Origin: Deinococcus aquaedulcis
GTDB lineage: Bacteria > Deinococcota > Deinococci > Deinococcales > Deinococcaceae
DNA length: 64,000 bases
Direction of reading: 5' to 3'
NCBI RefSeq assembly: GCF_019693445.1
Contig: NZ_JAHRBL010000010.1
Coordinates: 62,001-126,000, forward strand
The position numbers and the translations under genes are program-made. The notes under the pieces were generated by a model that saw only the letters and a list, made by a program, of their open reading frames with translations, searched no databases and had not been told where the DNA came from. This document shows positions 62,627 to 64,000 of this stretch, piece by piece. How positions within the stretch are numbered: position 1 is the first letter of the stretch; every line of letters begins with the position of its first letter.

Positions 62627-62911
62627 TCATCCGCAGAGAGACAGCCGGCGAACACGGTGTCTTGACGCCTCTCCCCTGCGGGGGACTAGCGGAGCGCCGC
62701 CGCCGAGGGGGATCACGGCCTTGGCGGCTCAGACGATGCTTTCGCAACCGCCACCTTGCTAGACCTGAAATCTGTCCGTGCCATTGCGGGGACGAGGTTC
62801 TGGGCAGTGGGCTTGAACAGCGCCGCAGGCGAGGAACATCCAGCTCTGTCCTGCAAGGTACGGCCATGAAGTTTGTCCGTCTCAGCCCATACCGGTACGA
62901 CCTTCAGGCCG
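62627..62911. other. About 285-nt intergenic region with a repeat fragment
   Basis: Contains copy C of the interspersed repeat (62670-62695). Short frames across it (for example from 62662) lack support. The following gene has its own leaderless promoter at 62912. Confidence 0.5.
62670..62695. repeat. Interspersed small repeat, copy C (fragment, opposite orientation)
   Basis: CTCCCCTGCGGGGGACT matches the reverse complement of the AGTCCCCCGCAAGGGGAG block of copy A near 9270-9286, with one base missing. Confidence 0.45.
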
Positions 62912-62923
62912 TACGCTGACCCC

Positions 62924-63304
62924 ATGACGGTGCATCTGGTCTTCGTGTACAACGCCGATGGTGGCTTGCTGAACGGCCTGAAGGACCTGTGGCACAAAAC
63001 CGTCTCACCGCACACCTACGATTGCCAGCTGTGCGCCGTGACCTACGGACCGCTGGGCATGCGGCGCGAGTGGCGAACCTTCCTGCAGGGCCTGAACGCC
63101 CAGGTCACCTTTCTGCACCGCGATGAGGTGCGGGCCCAGTTTGGCCTGTCGGACCTGCCCCTGCCCGCAGCGTTTGTGGCGCAGGGCGGCCAGTTGCGCT
63201 CCTGGCTGACCGCCGAGGACCTGCGCGCCACGCCCACGCTGGACGACCTGATGGCCCTGGTGCAGCGGCGCTGGCCCCAGGCCCTGGCGCTGGCCGCCGC
63301 GTAA
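62924..63304 (+). CDS. Conserved hypothetical protein with CxxC (126 aa)
   Basis: Not assigned. The N-terminus VHLVFVYNADGGLLNGLKDLWHKTVSP leads into YDCQLCAVTYGPLG, a C-x-x-C at about residues 33-36. The rest has alternating strand and helix character with VTFLHRDEV and PLPAAFVAQGG, suggesting a small thioredoxin-like or redox-sensing fold, though this is only a reading of secondary structure. The ATG at 62924 is leaderless: TACGCT at 62912-62917, six bases away; an ATG 17 codons earlier lacks such a signal. The next gene has a separate sigma-70 promoter. Confidence 0.8.
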   Translation: MTVHLVFVYNADGGLLNGLKDLWHKTVSPHTYDCQLCAVTYGPLGMRREWRTFLQGLNAQVTFLHRDEVRAQFGLSDLPLPAAFVAQGGQLRSWLTAEDLRATPTLDDLMALVQRRWPQALALAAA

Positions 63305-63326
63305 GTGCAGGCCAAAGGTGGTCTCT

Positions 63327-63355
63327 TTGACAAATCGCTGCCCTTCTATTATGCT
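63327..63355 (+). promoter_or_regulatory. Strong sigma-70-type promoter of the right-edge gene pair
   Basis: TTGACA (63327-63332), a 17-nt spacer, and TATGCT (63350-63355). This is the best consensus promoter in the window and gives a leader of about 58 nt, unlike the leaderless neighbours. Confidence 0.8.
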
Positions 63356-63419
63356 GTAGGCGTAATTGAGTGTTGTGTTACCCTTGACTCCGCGTCCACC
63401 TGCACAGGAGGTCCGTTCT

Positions 63420-63746
63420 ATGTCCTTTCCCCTTTACCGCCACGGCGATGTGCTGCTTCAGGCCACCTCGGCGCCGGCCACGCCCCTGCACCGCCAACCG
63501 CACCTGACGCTCGCCCACGGCGAGGTCACCGGCCACCGCCACCAGATTCGCGATCAGCACGCGGCGGTGCTGTACAGCGTGACGCCCACGCCGACCCCCG
63601 GCCGCGATCAGTTTCTGCACGTCACCGCGCCGCAGGCCACGCTGACCCACGAGGAACACGCGCCCATTCGTCTGCCGGCCGGCTGGTACCGGGTGTGGCA
63701 ACAGCGCGAGTACACCCCCGGCGCCGTGCGCGTGGTGCTGGATTAA
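63420..63746 (+). CDS. Small conserved protein with HGEVTGHRH motif (108 aa)
   Basis: Function unknown. The centre reads LTLAHGEVTGHRHQI near residues 36-50, and the C-terminus EEHAPIRLPAGWYRVWQQREYTPGAVRVVLD is a conserved beta-rich ending. I recall similar small proteins in planctomycetes and Deinococcus next to a larger leucine-rich/DUF6745-type gene, but could not check this. The ATG at 63420 has AGGAGG eight bases upstream. The TAA overlaps the next ATG (TAATG), so the two genes are translationally coupled. Three His in a cupin-like H-G-x-x-x-G-H-x-H arrangement could bind a metal. Confidence 0.75.
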   Translation: MSFPLYRHGDVLLQATSAPATPLHRQPHLTLAHGEVTGHRHQIRDQHAAVLYSVTPTPTPGRDQFLHVTAPQATLTHEEHAPIRLPAGWYRVWQQREYTPGAVRVVLD

Positions 63747-64000
63747 TGATCCGCTTTCAGAGCGGCGGGCGCACCTTCCGCCGCCCGGCCGCCCAAACCC
63801 CTGACGCCGCACCGGCTGTGCCCCAGGCCCGGGTGCCTGCGCGCCCCGTCACGGCCGCCCCGGTGACCCTCAGCCCCGAGGACGCGCGCGCTCGCCTGCG
63901 CCGGGGCGAAGTGTTCGCGGCGCTGGTGGTTACCGGGCCGCTCAACCTCTCGGGCAGCCGCTGGCTGCGCACCCTGCCGGACTGGCTGCGCTGCACGGCG
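63746..64000 (+). CDS. Start of an LRR-like protein (cut by the right edge)
   Basis: Partial gene, at least 85 codons, open to the last base. A basic N-terminus (MIRFQSGGRTFRRPAAQ) and an Ala/Pro-rich linker are followed by LSPEDARARLRRGE and then VVTGPLNLSGSRWLRTLPDWLRC, whose L-x-L-S-x-x-x-x-L-x-x-L-P spacing is that of a leucine-rich-repeat unit. The start overlaps the stop of the small HGEVTGHRH protein by one base, so both come from the 63327 promoter. The remaining domains are outside the window and the function cannot be judged. Confidence 0.65.
   Translation, partial: MIRFQSGGRTFRRPAAQTPDAAPAVPQARVPARPVTAAPVTLSPEDARARLRRGEVFAALVVTGPLNLSGSRWLRTLPDWLRCTA

Overview
The window looks like a piece of a Deinococcus chromosome. 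Three things point there. The DNA is very GC-rich, with long antisense shadow frames over every gene. The gene content fits: thermophile-type GH36 and GH42 enzymes, a YkoP-domain deacetylase homologue, DinB-fold proteins and an LPS-poor envelope gene set. About twenty genes carry a -10-like TANNNT hexamer 5-8 nt in front of the start codon and no Shine-Dalgarno, the leaderless-mRNA architecture described for Deinococcus. There are no rRNA or tRNA genes, phage genes, transposases or CRISPR arrays.

Layout. 1-13.5 kb, almost all minus strand, is carbohydrate catabolism: a secreted pullulanase cut by the left edge, then galK, galT, alpha-galactosidase, beta-galactosidase, two sugar ABC permeases, a sugar-binding protein and a DeoR regulator with a promoter/operator in front of it. 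14-28 kb holds FKBP, signal peptidase I, two exported proteins, a MarR regulator with a fused MhqO-MhqD-type dioxygenase/hydrolase, an aminotransferase, a NYN-domain protein with queA, a GNAT protein, an M3 peptidase, a CAP-domain protein, an orphan CoA-transferase subunit A and a gene broken by one TAG codon. 28-33 kb is a deoC-maf-mreC-mreD-mrdA cell-wall cluster. 33.5-41 kb has bcp-rpiA-GNAT, a DUF255 protein, an exported protein, argS and a GrpB-family protein. 41-46 kb has an operon of an LptF/G-type permease, an MGDG-synthase-like glycosyltransferase and a NodB deacetylase, then fabZ and mreB. 46-64 kb has an acyl-CoA dehydrogenase, a channel-like protein, a subtilase lipoprotein with a TPR/HD-GYP protein, a catalytically dead NodB-YkoP protein, Mrr with a carboxylesterase, an exported protein, DinB, ilvD, a beta-propeller phytase, and at the right edge a small conserved protein in front of a cut-off LRR-like gene.

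How the genes work together. The galactoside genes can import and split alpha- and beta-galactosides and feed galactose into the Leloir pathway, but galE and the transporter ATPase are not here. MreB, MreC, MreD and PBP2 together form an elongasome, suggesting a rod-capable species. The permease/glycosyltransferase/deacetylase operon may build and export an envelope glycolipid.

The most interesting signals are: the MhqO-MhqD fusion with its MarR gene and a palindrome on its own promoter; the NodB-YkoP protein that has lost its catalytic residues beside an intact paralogue; the envelope operon; the small-protein/LRR pair at the right edge; a nested inverted-repeat element at 33.07-33.42 kb; a GCGGGAAGCGG repeat that has entered coding sequence; and the in-frame stop at 27.92 kb. 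Functions are assigned from recognisable motifs only; no database search was run.
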